Assembly: GCA_035623335.1 (NCBI GenBank)
Contig: DASPTQ010000253.1
Location: 1-64,000 of the forward strand
Direction of reading: 5' to 3'
Source of the DNA: JAFAGX01 sp035623335
Lineage (GTDB): Bacteria; Acidobacteriota; Terriglobia; Terriglobales; Acidobacteriaceae
DNA: 64,000 nucleotides
A program made the position numbers and the translations under genes. The notes under the pieces were generated by a model that saw only the letters and a list, made by a program, of their open reading frames with translations, did not search any database and was not told where the DNA came from. The first letter of the stretch is position 1. Every line of letters begins with the position of its first letter. Positions 41,856 to 49,670 of this stretch are shown piece after piece.

Positions 41856-42002
41856 CCGAAACTTCACTCTCCCGCCATCATTCATCAAGGGAACGTCGTC
41901 ACGCTGCTGAATTTGAGGCCAAGTCAGGCCTGTGGTGCTCTGGCAACGTTCCTGGGAAGTAGGGCTGCTCCACTGCGTGCCTTTCAATGCTTTTCAGAGA
42001 AT

Positions 42003-43142
42003 TCACTCGCGATTCTGCCCGATCATGGGATGATGCTGCTCGTTGGCAGTCGGCACCAGCTTCAAGAAGACCCCCTGGGGCAAATGCGTCTGCCAATGGT
42101 CACTGAATTTTGCGTATCCGACCAGACCAAAGAAAATGATCGCGATCCCGGCAGCGATTTGCCAAGCTGGCACGATGCGACGCATCTCCGTGGGTCCGGC
42201 AAATTGCAGTGACAGCGCGTTTTTTGCCGGGCAAACGGCGACACACTCCAGGCAGCTCATGCATTCGGCGGAACGAATCTGCACGAGCCGGTCCACCCGA
42301 AGGACTGACGGGCAAGCTTTCGCGCACTGGGCGCAATCGATACAGGCATTCTCGTTTCGGATAATCCGAGCCGGGCTGAAAAACGAGATCAGTCCCATGA
42401 ATGCACCGTAGGGACACAAGTAGCGGCACCAGAAGTTCTGAACCAACAGTGACGCCACGACCAAAGTCGCGATCACGTACGCGGTGGTAGTGCTGAGGAA
42501 CCGGAAGAAGTTCAGCATGCGCACATCCACCACAAGCCCGTATGGGCTGGCCACGAAGTCGGCAATGGCTGCAGCCGACATCATCGCCACCGCGTAAACG
42601 AAGAAGCTCAGAAGCAAATACTTTAAGGAGCGCAGCGGGAGATCGATCCAGCGCGCAATACGGAAGTTGCGACCGAACAGATGGCGACCGATTTTCCAGA
42701 GACCTTCAGAAACGGTTCCGACTGGGCATATCCAGCCGCAGAATGCTTTCCCAAAGAGCAGTGAGATCAGAGTGAAGGCAACGAACAGAAAGAATGCAGC
42801 GGGGTGTAATCGCGGCAGCTGTCCAGTGGCAACCACGTACTTGAACTGCATCATGCCTTCAATCGGCAGCCAGCCTTCAACTCCTGCCGGACGCGAAACC
42901 GCCGTGGTCCGGCCTCCGGTTTCCGCCCATCGGGTCCACAGGTAGAACTGGATCCCGATCCAAACATTCAGAGTAAGGAAAACAGCCTGAGTGGCTAGAC
43001 GAAGCTTTTGGGATGAATCTTTCGTTTCTCGGCGCAGCAGTTTCTTCCGACGCCGCTGGTTCGTGCGGACGGGACGCATGAACTGGGTGGAGGGAGCTAC
43101 GTCCTCGATTGTTTCAATCCGGTGCTCGACCGCCGATGCCAC
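42003..43142 (-). CDS. 4Fe-4S ferredoxin-type membrane protein (NapH/NosR-like)
   Basis: The 379-residue product has five or six membrane helices and three kinds of Cys clusters: GWICPVG and RYLCPYG (two CxxxCP motifs facing the cytoplasm), then CIDCAQCAKACP and CMSCLECVAVCP (two 4Fe-4S ferredoxin sites). This is the layout of NapH, CcoG and the NosR C-terminal half, which pass electrons from the quinol pool. It lies at the end of the nitrosative-stress cluster. A 16-bp motif shared with three other promoters of the cluster is 47-62 bp upstream of the start, so it is probably in the same regulon. The electron acceptor is unknown. Confidence 0.85.
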   Translation of the reverse strand: MASAVEHRIETIEDVAPSTQFMRPVRTNQRRRKKLLRRETKDSSQKLRLATQAVFLTLNVWIGIQFYLWTRWAETGGRTTAVSRPAGVEGWLPIEGMMQFKYVVATGQLPRLHPAAFFLFVAFTLISLLFGKAFCGWICPVGTVSEGLWKIGRHLFGRNFRIARWIDLPLRSLKYLLLSFFVYAVAMMSAAAIADFVASPYGLVVDVRMLNFFRFLSTTTAYVIATLVVASLLVQNFWCRYLCPYGAFMGLISFFSPARIIRNENACIDCAQCAKACPSVLRVDRLVQIRSAECMSCLECVAVCPAKNALSLQFAGPTEMRRIVPAWQIAAGIAIIFFGLVGYAKFSDHWQTHLPQGVFLKLVPTANEQHHPMIGQNRE

Positions 43143-43188
43143 GTCCCCTCCGTACCACTCACGATAGAAGTGGGGTCCCGCTGTGGAT

Positions 43189-43204
43189 ATGACTTATGTC
43201 ACGG
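43189..43204. promoter_or_regulatory. Crp/Fnr-type operator, copy 1 (upstream of NapH-like gene)
   Basis: ATGACTTATGTCACGG contains the dyad TGAC-N4-GTCA centred about 53 bp upstream of the NapH-like start. If it sits at -41.5, the -10 hexamer would be TATCGT. It shares its 16 bases with copy 2 and nearly all with copies 3 and 4. Confidence 0.7.
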
Positions 43205-43224
43205 TATGCACCCAGGCTGAAGAG

Positions 43225-43238
43225 CCTCTCCGGAGAGG
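43225..43238. repeat. 14-bp perfect palindrome
   Basis: CCTCTCCGGAGAGG lies between the NnrS stop and the upstream edge of the NapH-like promoter. It could be a hairpin terminating the nnrS transcript; on the minus strand no T-tract follows. Confidence 0.3.
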
Positions 43239-43277
43239 ACCCCTTCCCCTGGTACATGGAACCTCGTTCAATCCTGA

Positions 43278-44609
43278 TCAGGGCTTGGAAGCGGGCGGCT
43301 TGCTTGCAAAAGTGAAAAACAGGTTGATGGCAAAGATAGTCACCGCCGTCATCTCAAAGATCGCTGAGACGGGAAGCCAGGACCATGCAGAGATCAAGAA
43401 TCCCTGGTAGGCCAAAACCTCGGAACTGACGCGGAGAAGACATCCGAGTACGAGCAACACCATCGACGCGAACATTAACTTGGTGCTGAATAGCAACTTC
43501 ATCCCCGAGAAAGCAGGCAGAACCCTTTGCCCAATGGCGAAGACCAGAAGAGAGAAAAATCCGACGGTCAACGCATGTCGCGATGCGCCCCAGATGCCGC
43601 GCGAATCCTGAACCGATGCGGCCCAGATTCCTAAAAGGGCCGCGCCAAAGGCCCAAATATACGCCATGCGGATAAAAAGCGGGAAACTGCTATGTACACC
43701 TTTGAGCTTGGCTGGTTTGTCGGCTGTGACGAATAGACGCAATGCCGCGATGGCAAGAATGCTTCCGGCCAGGAACAAAACCACTGCTGTCGATGTCCAG
43801 CTCAGCAGCCCAGCCAGCACGCCTATAGAATTCAATCCTACGGCGACCAGAAGTCCCCTTCCGCGTGGAGAGCGCAGTCCCAGAAAGACCGGCAGCCACT
43901 TGGCACTGAAGCCCCAAACAAAGGGGACCAGAAATCCCCAAGTCTCGACTACAAGCAATTTCGAGTCAAAGCTCGCCGGTATCTCAGGCGATGCAGCGTG
44001 TATCGCAAGGTAAACGGAACTGCCAAGATTCATTAGGAGGGCCAACATCAGTCCAATCGTTCCGGCAATCACCACAAGGACCCAGCTCTCCAGTTTTTCA
44101 TTACCACATTCTTGAGGACGATGTCCTGACACTGTTCGAAAGAAGATGGCAAACGCGCTGAGTTCGAGAACCGCAGACAGAGGCAGAAGAGTTCGCCAGT
44201 GCCATTGGTAGACAGTGCATAGCCAATGCGTGGACACTCCAGCCGTCCAAAGTGCCCACGCAACATACACGGTTGCAAGTGCGAACGAATTCAAACGCCG
44301 CAGTTTCGGTATGGAGTAGAAACCGATGCCGAGGATGAAGGTTCCAATCCAGCCAAAAATCTGAGCGTGGCCATGTGCCTGTACCCAAGCAGCGGATACC
44401 GTATTTGCGGAACGGTGGCTGCTGATCACCAGCAGATTCCAAACTCCAAGAAACGTTCCGGGCAGCAGCATGAATGCCAGTCCGGTTCCGATGTAGAGCA
44501 TGAGAAGACGGCAGAGTGTAGTCTCACGCGCTGCCGAGATGTTCGAGATCTCGATGGGAGTGAGCCTACGCCCAACTTCTTTCTCAATGCGGGTTGCCAG
44601 GGCAGACAT
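43278..44609 (-). CDS. nnrS: NnrS-family membrane protein
   Basis: The 443-residue product has about twelve membrane helices and the conserved NnrS segment AAWVQAHGHAQIFGWIGTFI, with His residues that may bind haem or metal. RHALTVGFFSLLVFAIGQRV near residue 340 is also typical. NnrS proteins are induced by NO in denitrifiers and protect against nitrosative stress by an incompletely known mechanism. GAGAGGGAAATCC precedes the ATG. The gene starts 13 bp after the ytfE/ric stop, so both are transcribed from the ric promoter, which carries a copy of the shared operator motif. Confidence 0.88.
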   Translation of the reverse strand: MSALATRIEKEVGRRLTPIEISNISAARETTLCRLLMLYIGTGLAFMLLPGTFLGVWNLLVISSHRSANTVSAAWVQAHGHAQIFGWIGTFILGIGFYSIPKLRRLNSFALATVYVAWALWTAGVSTHWLCTVYQWHWRTLLPLSAVLELSAFAIFFRTVSGHRPQECGNEKLESWVLVVIAGTIGLMLALLMNLGSSVYLAIHAASPEIPASFDSKLLVVETWGFLVPFVWGFSAKWLPVFLGLRSPRGRGLLVAVGLNSIGVLAGLLSWTSTAVVLFLAGSILAIAALRLFVTADKPAKLKGVHSSFPLFIRMAYIWAFGAALLGIWAASVQDSRGIWGASRHALTVGFFSLLVFAIGQRVLPAFSGMKLLFSTKLMFASMVLLVLGCLLRVSSEVLAYQGFLISAWSWLPVSAIFEMTAVTIFAINLFFTFASKPPASKP

Positions 44610-44622
44610 GGATTTCCCTCTC

Positions 44623-45348
44623 TCAGCGTGCTTGTTCCATCGCGATGGCGCGAGGAAAGAGGACGTTGTTTTCCAGATGAATGTGCTGATGCAGGTCCGC
44701 TTCGAAAGCAGCCAGCGCTTGATAGAGCGTCTGATAACTTACGCACGCATCGGCGGGAACCGTAAACTCGCTGCTTGCCTTTCGGATACTGCGCAAGGTT
44801 TCGCCGGCAGAGTCATGTTCGTGCTCCATCATGGCCACAGGGTTGCGCACACTGACGAACGGGGCGGGCAGGACAGGCTCCTTGGCAATGACTGCTTCTT
44901 CCATCCTCTCTATGTAGGGAAATAGCACCATCTCTTCTTTCAGCAGGTGAGTCGTCAACTCCTGCACCAGGCCCTCGAAGGATTCGCGGATTTCGAGCAA
45001 CTCCGGATGGTTCTTGCCGTGAACGGAGCAGACCTTCTCGAGCAGTGCCGAGAGACGCGCTGTCTCCTCACGTGTGTATTTGTGATGAGTTCTCTTGATG
45101 TGGGCGATGAGTTCGCTTAGCGGTTCGCGGTTCCAGTCGTGTATTTGCTGGGCGGCGCGAACGGTCTCTTCCGCCATTTGAAGCGCGTCCAGAACCTGAT
45201 CGATCGGGATGTTCGCCTTTTCGCAGGCCTGCTCTAGTGACTGACCACCGCCACAGCAATAGTCGATGCCGAATTTCTCGAAAATTCGTGGGGCCGCAAT
45301 GTTCTCGACTGCGAACTCCCGCACGGTTTTTGTGGTGACAACTGCCAT
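44623..45348 (-). CDS. ric: Iron-sulfur cluster repair di-iron protein (RIC; ScdA/YtfE)
   Basis: RIC proteins restore Fe-S clusters damaged by NO or oxidants. The 241-residue product has the N-terminal ScdA/DUF542 domain with FGIDYCCGGGQSLEQAC and a hemerythrin-like four-helix bundle. The di-iron ligands are expected in HIKRTHHKYTREE, SVHGKNHPEL, HLLKEEMVLFPYIE, MEHEHDSAGE and HQHIHLENNVLFPRA. Length and order are standard. The ATG at 45348 follows AAGGAGGAGACC; the frame open to 45384 is not needed. A shared 16-bp operator motif lies 69-84 bp upstream, and a TATTTT box at the matching position makes a class II activated promoter likely. Confidence 0.94.
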   Translation of the reverse strand: MAVVTTKTVREFAVENIAAPRIFEKFGIDYCCGGGQSLEQACEKANIPIDQVLDALQMAEETVRAAQQIHDWNREPLSELIAHIKRTHHKYTREETARLSALLEKVCSVHGKNHPELLEIRESFEGLVQELTTHLLKEEMVLFPYIERMEEAVIAKEPVLPAPFVSVRNPVAMMEHEHDSAGETLRSIRKASSEFTVPADACVSYQTLYQALAAFEADLHQHIHLENNVLFPRAIAMEQAR

Positions 45349-45416
45349 ATTGGTCTCCTCCTTGTTGTTCCTTTCAGCTGACACCTGGAAAATATCGAAC
45401 CGTGGGACCCAAGGCG

Positions 45417-45432
45417 ATGACTTATGTCACGG
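45417..45432. promoter_or_regulatory. Crp/Fnr-type operator, copy 2 (upstream of ric-nnrS)
   Basis: ATGACTTATGTCACGG, identical to copy 1 over 16 bases. Placing its centre (45423.5) at -41.5 puts a TATTTT hexamer exactly at -12 to -7 on the minus strand, the arrangement of class II Crp/Fnr promoters. The start codon is then about 34 bp downstream of the transcript start. Confidence 0.75.
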
Positions 45433-45471
45433 TTGCCAAACATGGCGGGAGAAACGGGTGGTGAGGTGAAG

Positions 45472-46173
45472 CTATTCTGCTGACTGCAGTTCGGCTTCCA
45501 GCGCCTTCATGTCAGTAATCGAGACATTGCGCCCCTCGATCTTGATCATGCCTTCGGCTTGAAAGCGGGAAAGATTCCGTGAAATGAGTTCACGCACCGT
45601 TCCAATTTGCGAAGCTAACTCCTGGTTATTCGCAGGAAGGGTGACGTCTAGTCCAATTGCAGAACGCGTTCCCGAGGTTTTTGCGAGTCTGACCAGAAAT
45701 GCTGCCAAGCGATGGCGGACCGTGGTAAACGAGAGTTCCTCGATGATCCCCACCAAGCGACGCAGGCGGGCTCCAACCACGCGCAAGACCTTGAGTGCGA
45801 CTTGAGGGTGTTCGAGGCAAAGCGCCTGGAAATCCTGTTTGCTAACGAACAAAAGCGTGGCCTCGTCGACCGCGGAAACGGATGCCGGGTAATTTCCACC
45901 GTCAAACACCGGAAGCTCGGCGACGGAACTGCCCGGACCCTCGATTGCGAGGACATGTTCTCGGCCTCCAGGGGAGCTCTTGAAAATTCGAACATGCCCA
46001 GATTCAACCACATAGAGGCCAGTGCAGGGCTCCCCTTCGGAGAACACAGTTTCGCCAGCGGAGAATCGGCGTGGGACGGTGCGTTGCCCTAGGAAAGCGA
46101 GTTCAGGTTGGCTGAGTCCCGAAAAAATCGGGACCCGTTTCAGCGTTTCGGCGGAGTGTTTTGCCTCCGGCAC
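45472..46173 (-). CDS. Crp/Fnr-family transcriptional regulator
   Basis: The product (about 233 residues from a GTG at 46173) has a cyclic-nucleotide-binding-like beta-roll (LKRVPIFSGLSQPELAFLGQ, then GLYVVESGHVRIFKSSPGGR), a long dimer helix and a Crp-type HTH with recognition helix region QIGTVRELISRNLSRFQAEG. The cluster-binding N-terminal Cys set of classic FNR is not evident in the conserved part, so it is more like Dnr/NnrR/HcpR regulators that sense NO through haem, by inference. The open frame reaches 46278 but would overlap the upstream radical SAM gene. It is the obvious candidate to bind the four TGAC-N4-GTCA motifs around it. Confidence 0.88.
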   Translation of the reverse strand: MPEAKHSAETLKRVPIFSGLSQPELAFLGQRTVPRRFSAGETVFSEGEPCTGLYVVESGHVRIFKSSPGGREHVLAIEGPGSSVAELPVFDGGNYPASVSAVDEATLLFVSKQDFQALCLEHPQVALKVLRVVGARLRRLVGIIEELSFTTVRHRLAAFLVRLAKTSGTRSAIGLDVTLPANNQELASQIGTVRELISRNLSRFQAEGMIKIEGRNVSITDMKALEAELQSAE

Positions 46174-46225
46174 ACCAACTATTGTATCGGACTGAGCGCA
46201 GCCTCGCGTCTGCCGGGGAACGCAA

Positions 46226-47365
46226 TCAAACCGCAGGCAGAGAGGTTGGCACGGGGTATCGGTCCAGGGGACGAACATAGTGTCTTGGTACGTACGCGCA
46301 GCAAGGCTCCTCGGCTAGCGGATCTCCGTTTACGGCGAAGGCGCGCGCTCGTGACCCTCCACAGACGTGGCGGAACTCACATGCCCCACACTTGCCGCCG
46401 AATTCGTCCGGGCGTCTGAGTCGTCGGAAAATAGGTGAGTCCCTATAAATTTCGGCTAGTCCTTGTTGTCGGATATTGCCTCCGGAAATCGGTAGAAAGC
46501 CGCTAGGGTAGACTTCGCCGATATGCGAGATGAAGACGAAGCCTTTGCCATCGTTTAAACCGCGAGGGGCCCTGCCGATCGAATCTGCGATTTTTAGAGA
46601 GGGAGTTACCTCCCGCGAGTTGGTTTGCTTCTCCAGCACGTGCTGTTGAAGGAAGTATCTGCGATAGTGTTGCGCTTCGGTCGTCTTGATATGGAAGTTG
46701 GCGCACTTTGAGAGACGGTAAAGCTTCGCGAAGATGTCTTCAAATTCGTCCTCAGCCAGCAGTTGATCAAGCGTTCCCCGTCCGGTTGGCACCAGGAAGA
46801 ACACGCTCCATACTGTGATCGGCTGTTGTTGTAACAGGGAGGCGATCGCATCGAAGTCACGGTAATTCGTGCGGCTGAAGGTGGTATTGATCTGCACCGG
46901 CAACCCGAATTCGTTGGCCCATCGGATCGCTTCCAATGTTCTATCAAATGACCCCGACATCCCCCTAAACGCGTCGTGAACGTCGCGGTTTGGACCGTCG
47001 AGACTGATGGCAAGCCTCGCAAGCCCAGACTGCTTGAGCCGGTGAACGATCGCGCGTGTTAAAAGAGGTGTCGCGCTTGGAGTCAACGAGACACGAACTC
47101 CAATTCCGGTGGCGTATTCGATTAATTCGAACAGGTCCGGACGCTTGATCGGATCTCCGCCCGTGAGGACAAACACCGGCACCTTCATAGCAGCGATCTG
47201 ATCGATCAGACGTTTGCCCTCGTCCGTCGACAGCTCCAGCGGGTGACTCTGTGGTTGGGCACACGCCCGGCAGTGCAGACACGCTAAGTCGCACGCTTGC
47301 GTTACTTCCCAAATCGCGATGTAAGGGCACTCGTTGAAGTCGATTCTGTTCTCGGCGGATTGCAT
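46226..47365 (-). CDS. Radical SAM/SPASM protein (TIGR04053-like, AhbD/NirJ-related)
   Basis: The 379-residue product has the radical SAM motif CDLACLHC (Cys25, Cys29, Cys32), VFVLTGGDPIKRPDLFELI and RLAISLDGPNRDVHDAFRG, plus a C-terminal SPASM Cys set (CGACEFRHVCGG, then PCCAYVP). The overall pattern fits the TIGR04053 group, close to haem-modifying enzymes AhbD and NirJ. Those act on siroheme-derived or coproporphyrin side chains, which would suit a pathway for haem b or d1. In an NO-stress cluster a haem role is plausible, but a peptide-modifying role is not excluded. A variant operator motif lies 33-48 bp upstream of the start. The Crp/Fnr gene follows on the same strand. Confidence 0.8.
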   Translation of the reverse strand: MQSAENRIDFNECPYIAIWEVTQACDLACLHCRACAQPQSHPLELSTDEGKRLIDQIAAMKVPVFVLTGGDPIKRPDLFELIEYATGIGVRVSLTPSATPLLTRAIVHRLKQSGLARLAISLDGPNRDVHDAFRGMSGSFDRTLEAIRWANEFGLPVQINTTFSRTNYRDFDAIASLLQQQPITVWSVFFLVPTGRGTLDQLLAEDEFEDIFAKLYRLSKCANFHIKTTEAQHYRRYFLQQHVLEKQTNSREVTPSLKIADSIGRAPRGLNDGKGFVFISHIGEVYPSGFLPISGGNIRQQGLAEIYRDSPIFRRLRRPDEFGGKCGACEFRHVCGGSRARAFAVNGDPLAEEPCCAYVPRHYVRPLDRYPVPTSLPAV

Positions 47366-47397
47366 CTTCTGATTTGAACCGGCTGGTTACACGTAGG

Positions 47398-47413
47398 CAG
47401 TGACAAAAGTCTC
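47398..47413. promoter_or_regulatory. Crp/Fnr-type operator, copy 3 (variant, upstream of radical SAM gene)
   Basis: On the minus strand GAGACTTTTGTCACTG matches the motif of copies 1 and 2 at 12 of 16 positions, with one half-site intact (GTCA). It lies just upstream of the radical SAM start at 47365. Confidence 0.5.
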
Positions 47414-47454
47414 AGGGACTTCATTTTTCTTTGGCAGTGCGTCGCATACAACAA

Positions 47455-47470
47455 CCGTGACAGAAGTCAT
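47455..47470. promoter_or_regulatory. Crp/Fnr-type operator, copy 4 (upstream of truncated norZ)
   Basis: On the minus strand ATGACTTCTGTCACGG differs from copies 1 and 2 by one base and keeps the perfect TGAC-N4-GTCA dyad. It is about 130 bp upstream of the NO reductase start on the plus strand. Confidence 0.7.
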
Positions 47471-47593
47471 CGCGGCATTGCCTGCGAGCTCTTAACCTCC
47501 AACATGGCATAGGGATGGGTGTAGAAACTGAGGGCCCTCGGCAATTCGAGCCATGCAAAGTTTAGCCGAGAGAATTGAACGGAGGACTCATAA

Positions 47594-47833
47594 ATGCCAT
47601 ACAAGAAGCTTTGGATTGCACTGGGCATTGTCATGCTCGCCTCGTTTGGCAGTGTTGGATACAAGGCGATCAGTAGCGCTCCACCCATCCCGTCGAAGGT
47701 TGTTACCGCCGATGGGCAGCTATTGTTCAAAGGCGAGACAATCCGCGATGGGCAGAATGTCTGGCAATCCACGGGGGGCCAGGAAATCGGAACCATTTGG
47801 GGACACAGAGCCTACGTCGCCCCGGACTGTTAA
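47594..47833 (+). pseudogene. norZ: Truncated quinol-dependent nitric oxide reductase (NorZ/qNOR) N terminus
   Basis: The 79-codon frame starts with a membrane helix (LWIALGIVMLASFGSVGYKA) and continues PPIPSKVVTADGQLLFKGET, RDGQNVWQSTGGQEIGTIWG and HRAYVAPD. This matches the N-terminal part of quinol NO reductase, which normally continues WSADWLH and extends to about 750 residues. Here a stop follows two codons after APD, at 47831-47833. Beyond this point the DNA belongs to the end of a minus-strand gene, so the junction near 47829 is probably a deletion or rearrangement breakpoint. The fragment still has its Crp/Fnr-type promoter but cannot make an enzyme. Confidence 0.85.
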
Positions 47834-47835
47834 AG

Positions 47836-49476
47836 TCAGATTCTCGTGTCCAAAGCTGCTCGAGAGCCACACGGTTCTGCAGCAGTTCCCGTCGTTGGTC
47901 GGCACCGGTGATGATCGCTCGGTGTCAGTGACCTGGGAACAAGTTCCAACCGCAACGGCGACTTATCCGGATATACCGTCCATACCTCTCGATTCTGAAA
48001 GTACTCGATCAGTTCCTCGTTATTGCAGTCGCCCATATCGCGGGCCCACACCACCTTGGTGTGTTCAATATCCGCATCGTTGTATACCCATTCGTTCTCG
48101 GGATTGTGCTTCGCAGCATAACGCACGATTACCAACTGTTGCCCCGGAAGGCTCGTCAATTTGCTCAAGACCCTGGCACGGTCCAAGTTTCCCCGAGGCC
48201 AGGTCATGATGTCTGCATGGGCCGCGATCGCCACCAGCCTAAGAAGTACCAGTGCAAAGCAAGTCCAGGGGATAGCCCGCGAGAAGGCGAAGCCTATCGC
48301 CCGCTCACCGCACCGCCACCGACGGAGGTGCCGCATCGATTGCATCAGTACCAGATAAAAGAGCGCCGTGGCGGGCGCGAAATAATGGGGATGGATCCAA
48401 GTTTCAACCAAGAGTGCCAGCAGGAAGACCGAGCCAATCAATAGCGGCCCACGCATGCGACGGTCGCGCACTACGGCAGGAAGGGGAAGCAGGGCAAGGG
48501 TAAACACCGGCCCCACAAAAAACAGCCAGGCAATCTCGACCAATCTGATCGAGTGCTGGTAGAAGCCGTAGAAGCTGCGGCTGTTCTGATAGTCGTGAAG
48601 AAGCGACTCATAGTATTCGCGCATCACAGCGTGGTTGTATTGCGGTTGCTGCCAGGCACGCTGGCAGAGAAACGGAGGAAAGCTTCTATACACCTTGGCG
48701 TTTACCTGGTAAGGCATGAGAAATGCGTTGCCGGTCACCCGGAAGTTGTAGTAGGCCATTGCAAGAGCCGTCGCGAAAAGGACCACGGCGATAGGAGTTA
48801 CAACCCGGCGTAACAAGATCTCCGCCGGGGGACGTTTCTTTCCGAAGAGCCAAGTGCAGAGGATCAGCGCAACCGGCAAACAGAGCGCCAGTCCTTCGTA
48901 AGGACGAGTGTTCGAGAGGATGGCCACGCCCAAAGCCATCCACAGCGCGTCCCGCCGTTTCGCACTCCGCATCAACCGGGGAAGGGAGCCAAGGATCAGT
49001 GCGCCTCCTATGGCGGTCAGCGAGCCCCCCCAATAGCTATTCATCCAGTAGGTGAGCAACCCCAGTTGCAGCACCGAGAGCACCCCGCCCAGGAGCGCCC
49101 AAGGGGGAGGAAGCCATCCCTGCAACATCCAGCAGATTGCCGCACACATCAATGCCGTGGTCAGCAGAACCCCAATCCAGGGATGACCTAAGAGTATTCC
49201 TAGGGCCAGCACTAGCCCTTGACCGGGTGGATACATTGACATATACGTCGGATGTTCGATGATGAAAAAGCTCTCGAAGTGGATCCACATCGGAGGGGTC
49301 GGATTGGTGAGTCGCCCGTGAGCAAAGGTGTCTGCGGCCAACAGATAGCTGAATTCGTCCTGTATCTTGGGCTGGGGGAGGCCAAGAAGCGGATGCAGGG
49401 CCATTCGGAGGAGAAGGGCAAGCAAGCCGACAAGCGCTACAGACAGCCCTTTGTTCCGCGCCAAGGAACTAAACAT
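47836..49476 (-). CDS. Putative GT-C-type glycosyltransferase membrane protein
   Basis: The 546-residue product has about eleven hydrophobic helices. An N-terminal loop reads PKIQDEFSYLLAADTFAHGR and is followed by MYPPGQGLVLALG and TYWMNSYWGGSLTAIGGAL. These features place it near undecaprenyl-linked sugar transferases of the GT-C class, common in Acidobacteria as 'hypothetical' or 'glycosyltransferase family 39-like' proteins. The C-terminal 30 residues (from SLTPSDHHRC) look unlike a conserved end. The gene ends only 3 bp from the stop of the truncated norZ on the other strand, so its true C terminus may have been altered by the same rearrangement. Confidence 0.65.
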   Translation of the reverse strand: MFSSLARNKGLSVALVGLLALLLRMALHPLLGLPQPKIQDEFSYLLAADTFAHGRLTNPTPPMWIHFESFFIIEHPTYMSMYPPGQGLVLALGILLGHPWIGVLLTTALMCAAICWMLQGWLPPPWALLGGVLSVLQLGLLTYWMNSYWGGSLTAIGGALILGSLPRLMRSAKRRDALWMALGVAILSNTRPYEGLALCLPVALILCTWLFGKKRPPAEILLRRVVTPIAVVLFATALAMAYYNFRVTGNAFLMPYQVNAKVYRSFPPFLCQRAWQQPQYNHAVMREYYESLLHDYQNSRSFYGFYQHSIRLVEIAWLFFVGPVFTLALLPLPAVVRDRRMRGPLLIGSVFLLALLVETWIHPHYFAPATALFYLVLMQSMRHLRRWRCGERAIGFAFSRAIPWTCFALVLLRLVAIAAHADIMTWPRGNLDRARVLSKLTSLPGQQLVIVRYAAKHNPENEWVYNDADIEHTKVVWARDMGDCNNEELIEYFQNREVWTVYPDKSPLRLELVPRSLTPSDHHRCRPTTGTAAEPCGSRAALDTRI

Positions 49477-49670
49477 GGAAAGGTATCCTTAGCGGAGGAG
49501 GGAAGCGAAGTGCGGAAGCGAAACCTCGGCCAGGGCGTTCTGAAAATAACGTCAGCATCTGTGAAGCAAGTTAAACCGGTCCGGCCGCAACTGTCGAATT
49601 ACTTCCGCGGTGGCTGGCTCGGACCGAATGCGTCACAAATATATCCCGCTTTAGGGTAGCCGGAGCACGT

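Noticed and set aside
45472..46278. Longer start (46278) for the Crp/Fnr gene
   Set aside because: It would overlap the radical SAM gene by about 50 bp and add residues without conserved character; the later GTG gives a standard-length protein.
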